Source: an uncultured Pirellulaceae bacterium (GTDB taxonomy: Bacteria > Planctomycetota > Planctomycetia > Pirellulales > Pirellulaceae). From it: a stretch of DNA of 64,000 nt. Shown piece after piece: positions 8,642-18,594 of the stretch; the first letter of the stretch is position 1; every line of letters begins with the position of its first letter. The position numbers and the translations under genes are program-made. The notes beneath the pieces are model-generated. The model was not told where the DNA came from. It saw nothing but the letters and a program-made list of their open reading frames with translations, and made no database searches. The stretch lies in assembly GCA_937941455.1 (NCBI GenBank), contig CALDHM010000002.1:124001-188000 (forward strand). The letters run 5' to 3'.

Positions 8642-10861
8642 ATGGCCACGCAGAGTTCCTCCCGCCCTTTGCGCCTGAAATGCCGGACAGATTTAGAGGC
8701 GGCTTGGCATACCTATCAAGGCCGTGAGTCGGTTGTGATCAAGGATCCGCTGACGCTGCGCTACTTTCGCTTCGAGCCGGAAGAATATTTCATCATGCAA
8801 GAGCTGGATGGCCAGCGCAGTGCGGCGGAGATTCGCGACGAATTCGAACGTCGTTTTGCCCCGCAGCGGCTCAGCCTCGGCGAATTGCACCAATTCTGCG
8901 GCCAATTGCACCGCAATGGTTTGCTGATTTCGGAGGCAGCCGATCAAGGCCGAGTTTTGCTTGATCGCAAGGAGAAAAATACCCGCAAACGGCGACAACA
9001 AGCTTGGTTGGGGTTTCTCGCGGCAAGGTTTCCCGGAGTCGATCCCGATCGCTTTTTGGCATGGCTCGATCGCCGCGTGGGGTGGATTTTTTCGCCGCTG
9101 GTGTTCGCGCTCAGCCTGTTGTTGATGATGTCCTCGCTGGGGGTGTTACTGACCCACTTCGATGTCTTCAGCAGCAGACTGCCGACGTTCCAAGATTTTT
9201 TCGCGGGGCGGAACTGGCTGTTGCTCGCCATGGTCCTGGGGGTCACGAAAGTCCTTCACGAATTAGGGCATGGACTTGCTTGCAAGCGTTTCGGGGCGCA
9301 GTGCCATGAACTCGGCTTTATGCTGCTGGTGTTCACTCCATGTCTCTATTGCAACGTCACCGATGCCTGGATGCTGCCAAGCAAATGGCGGCGCATCGCG
9401 ATATCCGCGGCCGGGATGTATTTCGAGATTATTTTGGCGAGCCTGGCGACTTGGGTTTGGTGGTACAGTCATCCGGGGATCGTCAATCAATTGGCGCTGA
9501 ATGTCATGTTCGTTTGTTCGGTCACGACCCTGTTGTTCAACGCCAATCCCTTGATGCGGTTCGACGGCTATTACATCTTGAGTGACCTAATCGAAATCCC
9601 TAACTTGCGGCAAAAGTCGAGCGCCTTGCTGCAGCAAACGGCCAGCAGTTGGTTGCTGGGAATCGAAGGCCGTAGCGACCCGTTTCTGCCGACGCGGCAA
9701 CGTTGGTTCTTCGTGTCCTACAGCATCGCGGCCGTCGTGTACCGCTGGCTGCTCACCGTGTCGATCTTTTGGTCTCTGTACAAGGTGCTCGAGCCGTACG
9801 GCTTCAAGATCATCGGTCAAATTCTGGCGGTTTCGATTCTCTTGATAGCTGTGGTGATGCCGGCTCTACAAGTCAAGTCTTTTTTTTCTGTACCCGGAAG
9901 GTGGAGTGCCGTGAAACGAGTTCGATTGGCCATCGCCACGAGTTTTGCCGTGGCGGTCCTCTTGGGAATTTTAGGGATTCCGATCCCCCACTACGTCAAT
10001 TGCCCCTGCTATTTCCAAGCCCAAGGCACGACGTCGGTCTATGTCGAAACACCTGGCCACTTGTCCGAAATCTACGTAGCCTCTGGCGATCTGGTCGCAG
10101 CGGGAGATCCGCTTGTCAAGCTGACGAATCCAGATAAAACCGTCGAGTTGGTGCGCGTCGAAGGGGAGGCTGCGGTGGCACGCGTCAATTTTGTGAACGT
10201 CAGTTTGGCGTCGACTCGCGACGATCGATTCGCTCAGGAATTGCTCCCAGCTGCGGCGCAAAAACGCGCGGCAGAATCGCGGCTGAAGTTGATGGAGCAG
10301 GACACGGAGCGCTTGCTGATCCGTGCTCCCATCGCAGGAACGTTCATTGCTGCCCCGCCACGTAAAAAAAATCCAGATGACGAGGGTAATTTGCGAACAT
10401 GGATCAACACGGCTGTTGCCACAGAAAATCGGGGCGCGTTTCTCGAAACCCAAACCCTGGTTGGTCAAATCATCCCCGACGAGAGTCGCGTTGAGGCGAT
10501 CTTGGCCATCGACCAGGCGGATATCGAATTCATTCAGCCCAATCAGACCGTTCGGATCTGGTCGCGGCAGCTTCCTGGACAGTGTTTCGTGGCTCAAACG
10601 GCTCAAATCGCTCCCGCCAAAATGCGGGCCGCCCCCCGGCAACTGGCGGCTCGCGCCGGCGGCGATTTGCAGACAACGACCAACCGCGACGGCGAGGAAG
10701 AGCCGCTGAATGCCACCTACCAAGTCAATGTTCCGCTGGAAGGAACCGGGGCCACGGTCCTGACCGGCGCTACGGGAGTCGCCAAAGTCAAGGTCGGTTC
10801 AACCACGCTAGGAACGCGCCTTTGGCGATTGTTGTGCCTAACGTTCCGCTTCGAATTATGA
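8642..10861 (+). CDS. M50-type zinc metalloprotease fused to HlyD-like domain
   Basis: 739 residues with three parts. Residues about 30-100 resemble a PqqD-like winged helix (LRYFRFEPEEYFIMQELDG, LGELHQFCGQLHRNGLLI). The central membrane region (about 145-430) holds the M50 zinc motif HELGH at 206-210 and NANPLMRFDGYY near 297-308, the usual site of the third ligand. From about 450 to the end is a membrane-fusion (HlyD) domain with a lipoyl-like hairpin (VYVETPGHLSEIYVASGDLV). The architecture is the one known for planctomycete YydH/M50-HlyD proteins, thought to take part in peptide maturation or export; no precursor peptide or ABC transporter is next to it. The ATG at 8642 has no clear ribosome-binding site. 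Confidence 0.85.
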   Translation: MATQSSSRPLRLKCRTDLEAAWHTYQGRESVVIKDPLTLRYFRFEPEEYFIMQELDGQRSAAEIRDEFERRFAPQRLSLGELHQFCGQLHRNGLLISEAADQGRVLLDRKEKNTRKRRQQAWLGFLAARFPGVDPDRFLAWLDRRVGWIFSPLVFALSLLLMMSSLGVLLTHFDVFSSRLPTFQDFFAGRNWLLLAMVLGVTKVLHELGHGLACKRFGAQCHELGFMLLVFTPCLYCNVTDAWMLPSKWRRIAISAAGMYFEIILASLATWVWWYSHPGIVNQLALNVMFVCSVTTLLFNANPLMRFDGYYILSDLIEIPNLRQKSSALLQQTASSWLLGIEGRSDPFLPTRQRWFFVSYSIAAVVYRWLLTVSIFWSLYKVLEPYGFKIIGQILAVSILLIAVVMPALQVKSFFSVPGRWSAVKRVRLAIATSFAVAVLLGILGIPIPHYVNCPCYFQAQGTTSVYVETPGHLSEIYVASGDLVAAGDPLVKLTNPDKTVELVRVEGEAAVARVNFVNVSLASTRDDRFAQELLPAAAQKRAAESRLKLMEQDTERLLIRAPIAGTFIAAPPRKKNPDDEGNLRTWINTAVATENRGAFLETQTLVGQIIPDESRVEAILAIDQADIEFIQPNQTVRIWSRQLPGQCFVAQTAQIAPAKMRAAPRQLAARAGGDLQTTTNRDGEEEPLNATYQVNVPLEGTGATVLTGATGVAKVKVGSTTLGTRLWRLLCLTFRFEL

Positions 10862-11022
10862 TGGCGTCCGCTCGTGCATTATCACCGTAAAGTTAAAGGA
10901 TGGCAAATATTCGTTATTGTCCTTGGCGGGTCCAATTCTCGCGTCAGCGAGGCGAGCCATTGTTTCAACAACCCTGATGTCGGAGTTTGGCAGATCATTC
11001 CTTGTGCGGAGCCGAATCGGTC

Positions 11023-12345
11023 CTAAACCGAGTCCTGCCCACGCGTCGTGAGGGCCGACGGGCTAGAGTCTGACAAGATTTCAACATGGCGCGGGGAGGT
11101 GACGCGATATCTGACTCCGCGCCAAACGATCTCACGATAAAAGATCGCACGAAAAATGCCGCCTAAGTAAATGGCGTGGGTCAAAGGCATGAGGATCATG
11201 TTTCGCGTGAATCGGACGAGCGGTGTGACGCCACGATCGGCCCAGCAGGTCGAGCCGCTATCGTGCCGCCGAATTTCCACCGACCGCGCGGCGGACGAAA
11301 GTTCTTTGGATCGATGCTTCGCCAAAACCTTGGCTACGGCCCAGCGCACGATTTCGTAGGCGAAAGCGTACAACCCCAGGCTGATCAGCATAGTCCCAAC
11401 CAGAACACCGATCCACGGCCAAGAGCCATCGTAAACATTACGAGCCAAAGAGATTCCCCAAAGGCACCAGCACATTAGCAGGACGCAGGCGTGGGCCACC
11501 GTGTTCCCAAAAGCTCCTTCATACCAGCGGGACCAAGTCAACATACGACCGATATATTGCAGGCTGGCCGACAGTGTGCAGTCCTCGCGGTTGACATTCA
11601 GTGAGCGAGGCTCGAAGGCGATCCGCGAGCCGATCTGGTGCATCGCGCGGGCGATGGGCCCATCATCGACGACTGATGTTCGCCACAATTCCGCCAGCCC
11701 TGCGGCGTCGAAATCCCGGCGGCGAATGGCCAGTGTCCCCGCCCAAGGGTGAGCTTGCATTGCCGTGGGAACCAGCGAGCCAGCGTTCCACAAACTGCGG
11801 ACCCAGGCGCCAGTTTTGTAAGCAAGCTGCGGCTCAAACCATTGCCCCCCGGTGACGACGCCGACTTGCGGATCGACTAGCGGCGCGGTGATGCGGCGGA
11901 GCCAATCGGCGTCGGGGACGACGTCGGCATCGATCAGCGCGATGACTTCGGCCTCAGGAGGCACGTTGCAGAGCGTTTGCAGCAGGGCCGAACATTTTCG
12001 ACTGCAGGTCGATAGTGGCTGCTGCAGCAATTCGATCGTTAACGGATGTTTGGTCGCGGGATCGGCATTCCATTCATCGCGCCATCGCTGAACCTCTTCG
12101 CCGGTACCATCAACGACGATATGGACCGAGGCTTGGGGATAATCGAGGCAGCGGAGGGCCTTCATTGTCTCACCCAGAAACGGATCGCGGCCGCGAATAC
12201 TGAGTAGGACGGCAGCCGGCGTTGTTGTATCGCCACGCGGCAGCCGTTGGTCGTGCCGGAACAGCCACACCGCGAACACGACCGCTCCGGCAAGATGGAC
12301 CAACGCCATCGATGCGATCAGCGCAGAAGCGATCCAAATCAGCAT
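11023..12345 (-). CDS. membrane glycosyltransferase, GT2 family
   Basis: 440 residues from the ATG at 12345 (a TTG at 12387 would add 14 residues). An N-terminal membrane helix (MLIWIASALIASMALVHLAGAV) precedes a GT-A catalytic domain: AAVLLSIRGRDPFL strand, IALIDADVVPDADWL (the DxD metal site, about 134-148), REDCTLSASLQYIG and the SRWYEG acceptor-side motif. Two or three further helices follow near 300-350 and 400. The topology resembles ceramide-glucosyltransferase-like and polysaccharide-synthase GT2 enzymes. It is the last gene of a minus-strand glycan cluster. The acceptor and sugar cannot be told. Confidence 0.8.
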   Translation of the reverse strand: MLIWIASALIASMALVHLAGAVVFAVWLFRHDQRLPRGDTTTPAAVLLSIRGRDPFLGETMKALRCLDYPQASVHIVVDGTGEEVQRWRDEWNADPATKHPLTIELLQQPLSTCSRKCSALLQTLCNVPPEAEVIALIDADVVPDADWLRRITAPLVDPQVGVVTGGQWFEPQLAYKTGAWVRSLWNAGSLVPTAMQAHPWAGTLAIRRRDFDAAGLAELWRTSVVDDGPIARAMHQIGSRIAFEPRSLNVNREDCTLSASLQYIGRMLTWSRWYEGAFGNTVAHACVLLMCWCLWGISLARNVYDGSWPWIGVLVGTMLISLGLYAFAYEIVRWAVAKVLAKHRSKELSSAARSVEIRRHDSGSTCWADRGVTPLVRFTRNMILMPLTHAIYLGGIFRAIFYREIVWRGVRYRVTSPRHVEILSDSSPSALTTRGQDSV

Positions 12346-12501
12346 GTTAACGAGCAATCCCTGAGACCAAAGTTGGCAACGACTCAACGCGAAATTCTAA
12401 GGCGAGTTGGGAGCTTCGAAAACGGCAAGAGTGTGGCCGCCAGAATTTTTGCAAAAAGCTTCGACGAGGGGCGGCAGACGGCGACGCGTGAGGCCTACGC
12501 T

Positions 12502-13443
12502 CTAGCGTTCGAAAGGCATTTGCAGAATCATCTTCGAAAACGATCCCAGATGCCGCCAGAAGTCCACGTTCCAAGCGGCGCGGCGAATTGGCAAAATTCC
12601 TCGCGAGGTCATGCGGTACGTGCCACACGAGCCGCGCACCAAGTGGCGGCCGCCGGCCAGCCGCTGGTTTTCGCGAGCTTCGGGGCAAGTCACATAACAG
12701 CCGAGCCGAGAGGTTTTGAGATGTTTATAGCCATGGCACTGGTGGAGCGCCATGATCATGTCCGTGGCGTTGATGACGGGAATGCCTTGACTGCGAGCAT
12801 GATAGATCATCCAGTTGTCCCAATTGCCGCGGCCGACAGCGAAATCGGGGATGGTGAGGAAAATGCCCCGGCGAAAAATAAAATACTCCTTGCAGACAAT
12901 CGACGATCGCCGCGCCCGGCGTTCGATTTGCTGCAAAAGCCACTTGCGGTCTTGATCGGTCGTCAGATTGAGCGGTCGATCGACCTTCAAGTCATGTCGA
13001 CGTCCAAACGCGACGAACCGCTCGAATTCCGGTTGCTGGTTGATTTGTTCGACGGCCCGCATTACGTCGTGTTGGAAGATGATATCGCTGTTCGAATACA
13101 TCAACACATCGGTGCGAGCGAGTTCGTGTGCCTTCGCGAAAGCATCGCTGAGCAAGGGCGTTCCAAACTTGTTGCGTCGAATGGGGCCGCCGTAAATCGC
13201 GCCCACTTTTTTAGCCGCCTGATCAATCCCGAAATCGTCGCCGAACAAAATGACCTCGGCCGCCGGCGCCAGTCTCATCCAGCTCTGAATGGCGTTCATC
13301 TGGATTTGAGATACGAGGGGATCGGTAAACGGTTTGGGCAAGGTAAAGAGCGTCAACTGCGGTTGTTGCTCAACCGTTTTCGATCCCCGTTTTTCCGAGC
13401 GAGTGCGTGAGCGCGAGGCTTTTTGAGAGCGATGGACGTTCAT
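12502..13443 (-). CDS. putative glycosyltransferase with SNSD motif
   Basis: 313 residues from the ATG at 13443, which overlaps the stop of the upstream GT8 gene as ATGA (4 nt), so translational coupling is expected. The N-terminus is basic; the core has LTLFTLPKPF, EVILFGDDFGI and LARTDVLMYSNSDIIF, the last resembling the D-x-D strand of GT-A folds. This matches uncharacterised planctomycete and plant proteins annotated as glycosyltransferase-like. A longer in-frame start at 13569 would overlap the GT8 gene by 130 nt and is unlikely. Assignment to an exact family is uncertain. Confidence 0.65.
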   Translation of the reverse strand: MNVHRSQKASRSRTRSEKRGSKTVEQQPQLTLFTLPKPFTDPLVSQIQMNAIQSWMRLAPAAEVILFGDDFGIDQAAKKVGAIYGGPIRRNKFGTPLLSDAFAKAHELARTDVLMYSNSDIIFQHDVMRAVEQINQQPEFERFVAFGRRHDLKVDRPLNLTTDQDRKWLLQQIERRARRSSIVCKEYFIFRRGIFLTIPDFAVGRGNWDNWMIYHARSQGIPVINATDMIMALHQCHGYKHLKTSRLGCYVTCPEARENQRLAGGRHLVRGSCGTYRMTSRGILPIRRAAWNVDFWRHLGSFSKMILQMPFER

Positions 13444-14498
13444 CGGCGATTCCCCGCGAGTAAGATTTTCCGCTGCAGGATCGTCCAGCGTTTGACGAAC
13501 GAAGCTCCCACCCGCGACAGCCAAGACTGCCAGCGGAATGGTGGCCGCGACGGACGCCAGCCGCGCCAAGCTGTCTTGTCGAGATATTCAAAGAAAACGT
13601 CGCGACGCGGATGGTTGCAGTGGTAATCCCAGGGCTTGAACTCCGTCGTGAAATGCAAGATGGCCGGCCGCCTGAGCATTTCCCGATAATCGTCGGCTGC
13701 GAACGGGCTTTGCTCCGCTGCAGGAAATTCAAACGCGTGGGCACCGACATTCCACGTCAGCGGCAATTGCCCCCAACGTCCACTGCAAACCGCATTCAAG
13801 GCATACTGGTCCCAGCACCAAACGTGCTCAGAGTGGGCGCGGAGCGTGCCGAGCAAGCGCTCACCAAGTTTCTCCTGACGCCAGCGGTTCAGATTCAGCA
13901 CCATCACGCCACTATTGAAGTACATTGCCTCCGGATCGATGTCTAATTCATGATAGTTGGGGATCGGCTGCCAACTAGCTAAATAAGGCAAACTCCGGCG
14001 GAATTGTCCGCCAGCCAGCCGGCGAGCGTCGACGAAGGGGCATGCAACGTCGGGGACCGCGTAGCAATAATAGTCGTCGACGGCGTAGTCCCACAACTCC
14101 GTCAAACTCGACAAAACCACCAAATCCGAGTCCAAATAGATGCATTTGTCGAACGATTCGGGGAGCCAGCGGTCCGCCAATAGCCGCAAAAAAGCGGTAT
14201 GTGAAATGTGGTGGGAGATTTTCAGATCGCTCAGATCGACCGCGTCGGCGGGGACGAACTGCAAGTCAACCGGATAGCTCGTGAGAGAGTCGCGAAGCCG
14301 CACGCGGGCGTCGGCCGATAGACCGCCGTCGACAACGAAGACCTTCAACCGACTCCCCACCGCGAGGTTTTCCGCTGCCGACACCAGCGTCACGGCCAAT
14401 GGCATTGCGTACCGCTGGTCTGCGGCACAGAGCACGACGGGCTCCGTGGCTGATGCGGCGGTGCGTGAATTTTCGTGTCGTGAGCGAACGAGCGTCAT
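13440..14498 (-). CDS. glycosyltransferase family 8 (LgtC/RfaJ-like)
   Basis: 352 residues. PVVLCAADQRYAMPLAVTLVSAAEN at about 20-44 is the nucleotide-sugar strand of GT8 enzymes, and KCIYLDSDLVVLSSLTELW (about 118-136) contains the DxD metal motif. MYFNSGVMVLNLNRWR (about 193-208) is the conserved GT8 acceptor-side block. GT8 members are retaining galactosyl or glucosyltransferases acting on lipopolysaccharide cores, which fits a diderm planctomycete. Its stop overlaps the start of the next gene by 4 nt. Confidence 0.87.
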   Translation of the reverse strand: MTLVRSRHENSRTAASATEPVVLCAADQRYAMPLAVTLVSAAENLAVGSRLKVFVVDGGLSADARVRLRDSLTSYPVDLQFVPADAVDLSDLKISHHISHTAFLRLLADRWLPESFDKCIYLDSDLVVLSSLTELWDYAVDDYYCYAVPDVACPFVDARRLAGGQFRRSLPYLASWQPIPNYHELDIDPEAMYFNSGVMVLNLNRWRQEKLGERLLGTLRAHSEHVWCWDQYALNAVCSGRWGQLPLTWNVGAHAFEFPAAEQSPFAADDYREMLRRPAILHFTTEFKPWDYHCNHPRRDVFFEYLDKTAWRGWRPSRPPFRWQSWLSRVGASFVKRWTILQRKILLAGNRR

Positions 14499-14516
14499 GA
14501 TCGGGAAAAAACGCCC

Positions 14517-15917
14517 TTAAGGTAAAACGTCTTGCAAGTTGCCAGGGGTTTCCTTCGCGGATGCCACAGGCGGATACTCCTTGGCCGTTTGCCGGCGGGA
14601 ACGGAACATCGAGAGGAGTGATTCGCGGATCCGCACAATCGGTCCTGCGATCGGATGCCTGCGGATCTCTTCAAAGATTTTGTGGGCTGCTGCCAGTTCG
14701 CTTTTGGCCTGCGCCAACTGGTGCTGCAGATGCGCTATCTCGCGGCGGGCCTGGATCAACTCGCCCGCGAGTTGTTCGGTGGAGTCGATACCCCATTCGG
14801 GAAACTGCGGATACAACAGCTCCAGCGGGCAATTCCCGGCGGGGGCCACCGCCGCCGGTAGCAGCATTGGCGGAAAGCCGAGCGGCAAGCCGCGTGAGAT
14901 TTGATCGCGACTGAACCGCAACATGCCGTCGATCAATTCGACCATGCGTTGGACGGCATTGGTCTCGCAGTAGAGCGCGTCGCGCAGCCACCAGTTCTGT
15001 AACTCGAGCTTCGCGGCCGGTGGCGAACTCAACTCCGCGATCACGGCTGCGAATTGTTCACGATGGTGGATCGTCCAGGGGCTGGGCACGAGCAGCGGGC
15101 TGTAGTGGAAGTTCAGCACAGCCACCGGTTTTCGCCGCAACATCCCTTCCAGCATCAACGTCGAGGGGGTTGTGATCACTGCGTCAATTCCCCGTAACTG
15201 TTCCGCCAACTCACCCCCCGTCGTGTCCGTGCACTGGTTCTCGATTTGCAGTCGGGACCCCAAATCGCCCTGAATTCGCCAAACCACCTCGACAGTCCGG
15301 CCATCGGGCAGCCGCCGCAGTTGTTCCAGGAAATCCCGCAAATGGATCAGCGATTGGTAAGCGGTTTGGACTTGTTGTTCCGTGAATCCCGGCGTCTTTG
15401 CCGAGGCGATCATCAGGCGAAAGCTGCAATCGCTCCCCTGGCGGGCGAGGGGGGGGGAAGAAAGAGAAGCCAGAAAGCCGCGGCATTCGTCCTCCAGTCG
15501 GGGGATGCCGACGAGTTCGGTCTTGCCTTGATTGCCCCACAAATCGAGCAGCCGCTGTTGGCTCGCGCCGATACAGGCTACTTTGTGGGAAAGGACCGAA
15601 CGCATGGTCCAGGGGCAAGCCGGTTCGTCGGGGCGATTCTCGAAGGCGTTGCGCCACTCGAGAATTCCATCGATCATGTACAGTGTGGCCACCTGGCGCT
15701 TTTTCAACTCAACGCAGGCGTGACGGAATCGGTCGAAATGCTCGCTATAAAATATCGCGAGGTCTCCCGGTCGAGCCCGCTCGACAACGGACTCGGGACC
15801 GATCATCTGTACCCTTAAGTCATCGGCAAAGGGCGCGACGTGATGGGAAATTTCGGCATCTGTCCCAATGGCAAAAACCGACGGTGATGTCATGCGCATT
15901 CGTCCTCGGCGAATCAT
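14517..15917 (-). CDS. putative GT-B type glycosyl/polysaccharide transferase with C-terminal coiled coil
   Basis: 466 residues. The middle region has an alternating beta/alpha pattern with AVITTPSTLMLEGMLRRKPVAVL near residues 250-275, which resembles the donor-binding half of GT-B enzymes (capsule or glycerophosphate transferases). Residues about 395-440 (LAGELIQARREIAHLQHQLA) form a short coiled coil. A 9-nt C tract on the coding strand (15450-15458) encodes Ser-Pro-Pro. The ATG at 15917 follows AAAGGT; alternative starts at codons 7 and 9 exist. It lies 18 nt behind the DUF1559 gene and 18 nt ahead of the GT8 gene, so operon membership is likely. Family assignment is tentative. Confidence 0.6.
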   Translation of the reverse strand: MIRRGRMRMTSPSVFAIGTDAEISHHVAPFADDLRVQMIGPESVVERARPGDLAIFYSEHFDRFRHACVELKKRQVATLYMIDGILEWRNAFENRPDEPACPWTMRSVLSHKVACIGASQQRLLDLWGNQGKTELVGIPRLEDECRGFLASLSSPPLARQGSDCSFRLMIASAKTPGFTEQQVQTAYQSLIHLRDFLEQLRRLPDGRTVEVVWRIQGDLGSRLQIENQCTDTTGGELAEQLRGIDAVITTPSTLMLEGMLRRKPVAVLNFHYSPLLVPSPWTIHHREQFAAVIAELSSPPAAKLELQNWWLRDALYCETNAVQRMVELIDGMLRFSRDQISRGLPLGFPPMLLPAAVAPAGNCPLELLYPQFPEWGIDSTEQLAGELIQARREIAHLQHQLAQAKSELAAAHKIFEEIRRHPIAGPIVRIRESLLSMFRSRRQTAKEYPPVASAKETPGNLQDVLP

Positions 15918-15935
15918 CGACCTTTAAGGCCTGGC

Positions 15936-16868
15936 CTAGAAATCAAAAGTGACGGGTTGGCCATCTTGGCGGGAACACAGTCGCCGGAGAACTTCCTCGT
16001 CCAACGAATTGGGAATCGTTTTCGTACTGCCATCGCCGAAAACAAAATTGCAAACTCCGGGGTGAAAGCTGCCCCATTGCGGATGATCCCCGAAGTCGGG
16101 TGGATTGACATTTTTCAGGTGCTGAATGGGAAGTCCGACGCCGCCCAAACGCATGAAGGTCCCGGGATCGTCGCCGTTGTAGATGCAATTGTCAGCCGCC
16201 CCTCCCGGCTCGCCCATGAATAAGTTGCTGATCGCTTTTTCGCCGATGAAGATCGTATTGGATACGCCGTCCAAGATGTCGACCTGCCGATAACGGCCCC
16301 GTTCGGAACCGACGAGCCGGTTCATACTGACCGGGTTTTGAAAGTCGAATCCTGAATTGAAGACTCCATCAACAGGCACCGCAAATCCGGCCCAATCATG
16401 GGTGCCGTTCAAATGCTGCGTGGAGCCGGCATTCCCTGCGTAGTCGCCGACGGAGCCGACGTGTTCGCCATTTCGTTCCGCTTGGCTTAAAAATTCCGGT
16501 GAACGGCGGGACGAGCAAAACATCACTGGCATACCGAAGCGGACGATCTCCGAGTTCTGATCGGCATAGCGGGCCTTGAGATCAAAGCGTTCGTAGGCCG
16601 TTTTTGCTTCGAGGTAGGGCATCACCAGGACCGGCCAGGTCAAAAACTCATCCGCGGCGCGCGAGGGGGGGTAGTAACGCCGCACATTCTCGTACTGCTG
16701 CACGGCCAGCCCAAGTTGTTTCAGGTTGTTCAGGCACGACGTGCGACGAGCCGACTCGCGAACCATCTGGACGGCTGGTAAGGTCAAACCGACCAGCATC
16801 CCGATGATCGCGATGACCACCAGCAACTCGATCAAGGTGAACGCTGAACGAGTAGAGCTATTACGCAT
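15936..16868 (-). CDS. DUF1559 prepilin-like protein
   Basis: 310 residues. It begins with the type IV prepilin N-terminus ([21 protein letters not shown]), whose FTLIELLVV includes the glutamate at +5 after the processing site, then the DUF1559 body with [18 protein letters not shown]. The C-terminal [12 protein letters not shown] is the H-x9-DG signature of this family. Such proteins are expanded to dozens of copies in planctomycetes, with proposed pseudopilin or surface roles. I chose the ATG at 16868, directly before the prepilin sequence; the frame stays open to 17069 but would overlap the upstream gene. Confidence 0.92.
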   Translation of the reverse strand: MRNSSTRSAFTLIELLVVIAIIGMLVGLTLPAVQMVRESARRTSCLNNLKQLGLAVQQYENVRRYYPPSRAADEFLTWPVLVMPYLEAKTAYERFDLKARYADQNSEIVRFGMPVMFCSSRRSPEFLSQAERNGEHVGSVGDYAGNAGSTQHLNGTHDWAGFAVPVDGVFNSGFDFQNPVSMNRLVGSERGRYRQVDILDGVSNTIFIGEKAISNLFMGEPGGAADNCIYNGDDPGTFMRLGGVGLPIQHLKNVNPPDFGDHPQWGSFHPGVCNFVFGDGSTKTIPNSLDEEVLRRLCSRQDGQPVTFDF

Positions 16869-17010
16869 GTTGACTTCGAGCAATTGACGAGAAATTAGCC
16901 GCAAAAATTTCGCAATCCGAGGCCGCGTTCGCAGCCTCCTCAGCGGAGCCAAGACCATTTGCCAAAAGCATTCCCTACCGAACCGGAAAGGTCTCGCTAT
17001 TCGTTCATTT

Positions 17011-18342
17011 TTACTGGGAAGGCGAGATTTGAAAGCCTCTTTTTGCGGAATTCTGCAAATGTTCCGCAAGTTCCGAATATACGACGGATTCTGATAGTGT
17101 TTGTTTTGCCGCCAGCAGAGATTTTTGCCCCAATTCAGCGCGTTTTGACGGGTTTTGGCACAAATCCACCAGTTGATCCGCCATCTCGCGGAGGTGAGGA
17201 ACCACGAGGCAACTGGACAATTGGGCTTCGGACAACCCCTCGGCCCCCACCTCGGTGGTGATCAAGGGCTTTCCATAAGCCAGGGCTTCTACGTTCTTGA
17301 TCTTCAGGCCAGTGCCGAATTGAACCGGGTTGACCACGATATCGACCTGGCGATAGAAGTCGTCGAGCGTCGGGACTTCGCCTAAAAATAGGACCTTCTC
17401 GAACGCCTCCGCTCTCGATCCCGAGGGCGACCGCAAGGCGAACCAGTCGCAGATTTTTCCGGCAATCACCAGTTCCGCGTCGATGTGGTCGAGCGAAATG
17501 ACTTCCGGCCACACTTCGATCAAAAATCGATTGATGGCATGCCAATTCGAGTAATTGGCTGATCCGATGTAACCTACCCGCAACAGGCCGTCGTGTTCAT
17601 CAGCGTCGACTGCTGATGCGTGATCAAGATGGCCGAGGCGAGTGGCAGGTGCATGACCGACGCACAACACCGTAGGCCGCCGGGTCAACGACTTGATGAC
17701 CTCCGCCTCATGCGGCTGAATCGCGAGGATCGTATGAAAACGTTCCCACACCGCAGCCTCTTCCACCTGATCGATGTCCAGCCAATGGAGATATCCGGCT
17801 GCTCCGAACTGCAACCCACGCTCATGCAGGATGTCGTGAGTATCCAACACGCAGTGGACCTGTTCTGGATTTGGTAGAGCATCCAGCAAATATGCCATCG
17901 TGACATATTCAGACAAGAAAACTTGCGGCCGATAGTGTTGGCAGAGATTGCGAAACTGATCCATCGCCCACGGCCAACGATAGTCCGCGAGCGTCAGTGG
18001 CGTGAGCGGTTGTCCCTGATCTTGGGCTTCGGACTCCGACTCGTGTTTGCCACGATTCAGCCAGCGTTGAATTTGATGCCGAGCCGCATCGACATACCAT
18101 TTGACCCGTGCAAGAAATTCCTCAGGCGGTTTGGCGTGCTCGAAAAAGGTCACATCCCAATTGCCGTCGGTGATTCGCAGATGGTCCTCCGGTCCCACTT
18201 GCCCAACGAAAAATGTCTTGAAGTGAAACGGCGGACGGCTGAAAAATCGGGCCAACGAATGGATTCTTTGTTCGGCTCCAGTCGCTGCGTTCCAGAAGGG
18301 AACGTCGGTGGCCATCAAGATGCGAAGAGGATTCGTGGTCAT
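17011..18342 (-). CDS. glycosyltransferase family 4
   Basis: 443 residues with a GT-B fold. The N-terminal domain starts [22 protein letters not shown], the acceptor-side loop of GT4 enzymes. The C-terminal donor domain contains [24 protein letters not shown] and [22 protein letters not shown] (about 340-362), the E-x7-E region that binds nucleotide sugar. It would transfer a sugar onto a cell-surface glycan, in the cytoplasm or at the inner membrane. It is the first glycosyltransferase of the minus-strand cluster, 68 nt upstream of the DUF1559 start if measured to its longer ORF and 142 nt to the start chosen here. Confidence 0.85.
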   Translation of the reverse strand: MTTNPLRILMATDVPFWNAATGAEQRIHSLARFFSRPPFHFKTFFVGQVGPEDHLRITDGNWDVTFFEHAKPPEEFLARVKWYVDAARHQIQRWLNRGKHESESEAQDQGQPLTPLTLADYRWPWAMDQFRNLCQHYRPQVFLSEYVTMAYLLDALPNPEQVHCVLDTHDILHERGLQFGAAGYLHWLDIDQVEEAAVWERFHTILAIQPHEAEVIKSLTRRPTVLCVGHAPATRLGHLDHASAVDADEHDGLLRVGYIGSANYSNWHAINRFLIEVWPEVISLDHIDAELVIAGKICDWFALRSPSGSRAEAFEKVLFLGEVPTLDDFYRQVDIVVNPVQFGTGLKIKNVEALAYGKPLITTEVGAEGLSEAQLSSCLVVPHLREMADQLVDLCQNPSKRAELGQKSLLAAKQTLSESVVYSELAEHLQNSAKRGFQISPSQ

Positions 18343-18594
18343 AATCGGATTTTATCAAATCTTTGCTTAACGGCGGTGCGGCCAGGAGGCGAAATCATCC
18401 GACCGAACAGCAAACGAGGTTGAAACGTCGCTTTTTCCTCACTACCGACAAGCAATCTTCTTGCAGATTTCTAAGCGTGCACACATTGTTGTCTGCCGAA
18501 TCACACGTGGAAAAGGCGAACTACTTCTGAGCTGACTTCGGGACAGCGTTCTCTTTCAACCCATACCGGCGGTAATTCTCGTTGACGGCAAGAA

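Noticed and set aside
12247-13410. 387-codon plus-strand ORF
   Set aside because: It lies antisense to two glycosyltransferase genes with clear motifs and ATGA coupling; its translation has no recognisable domain.
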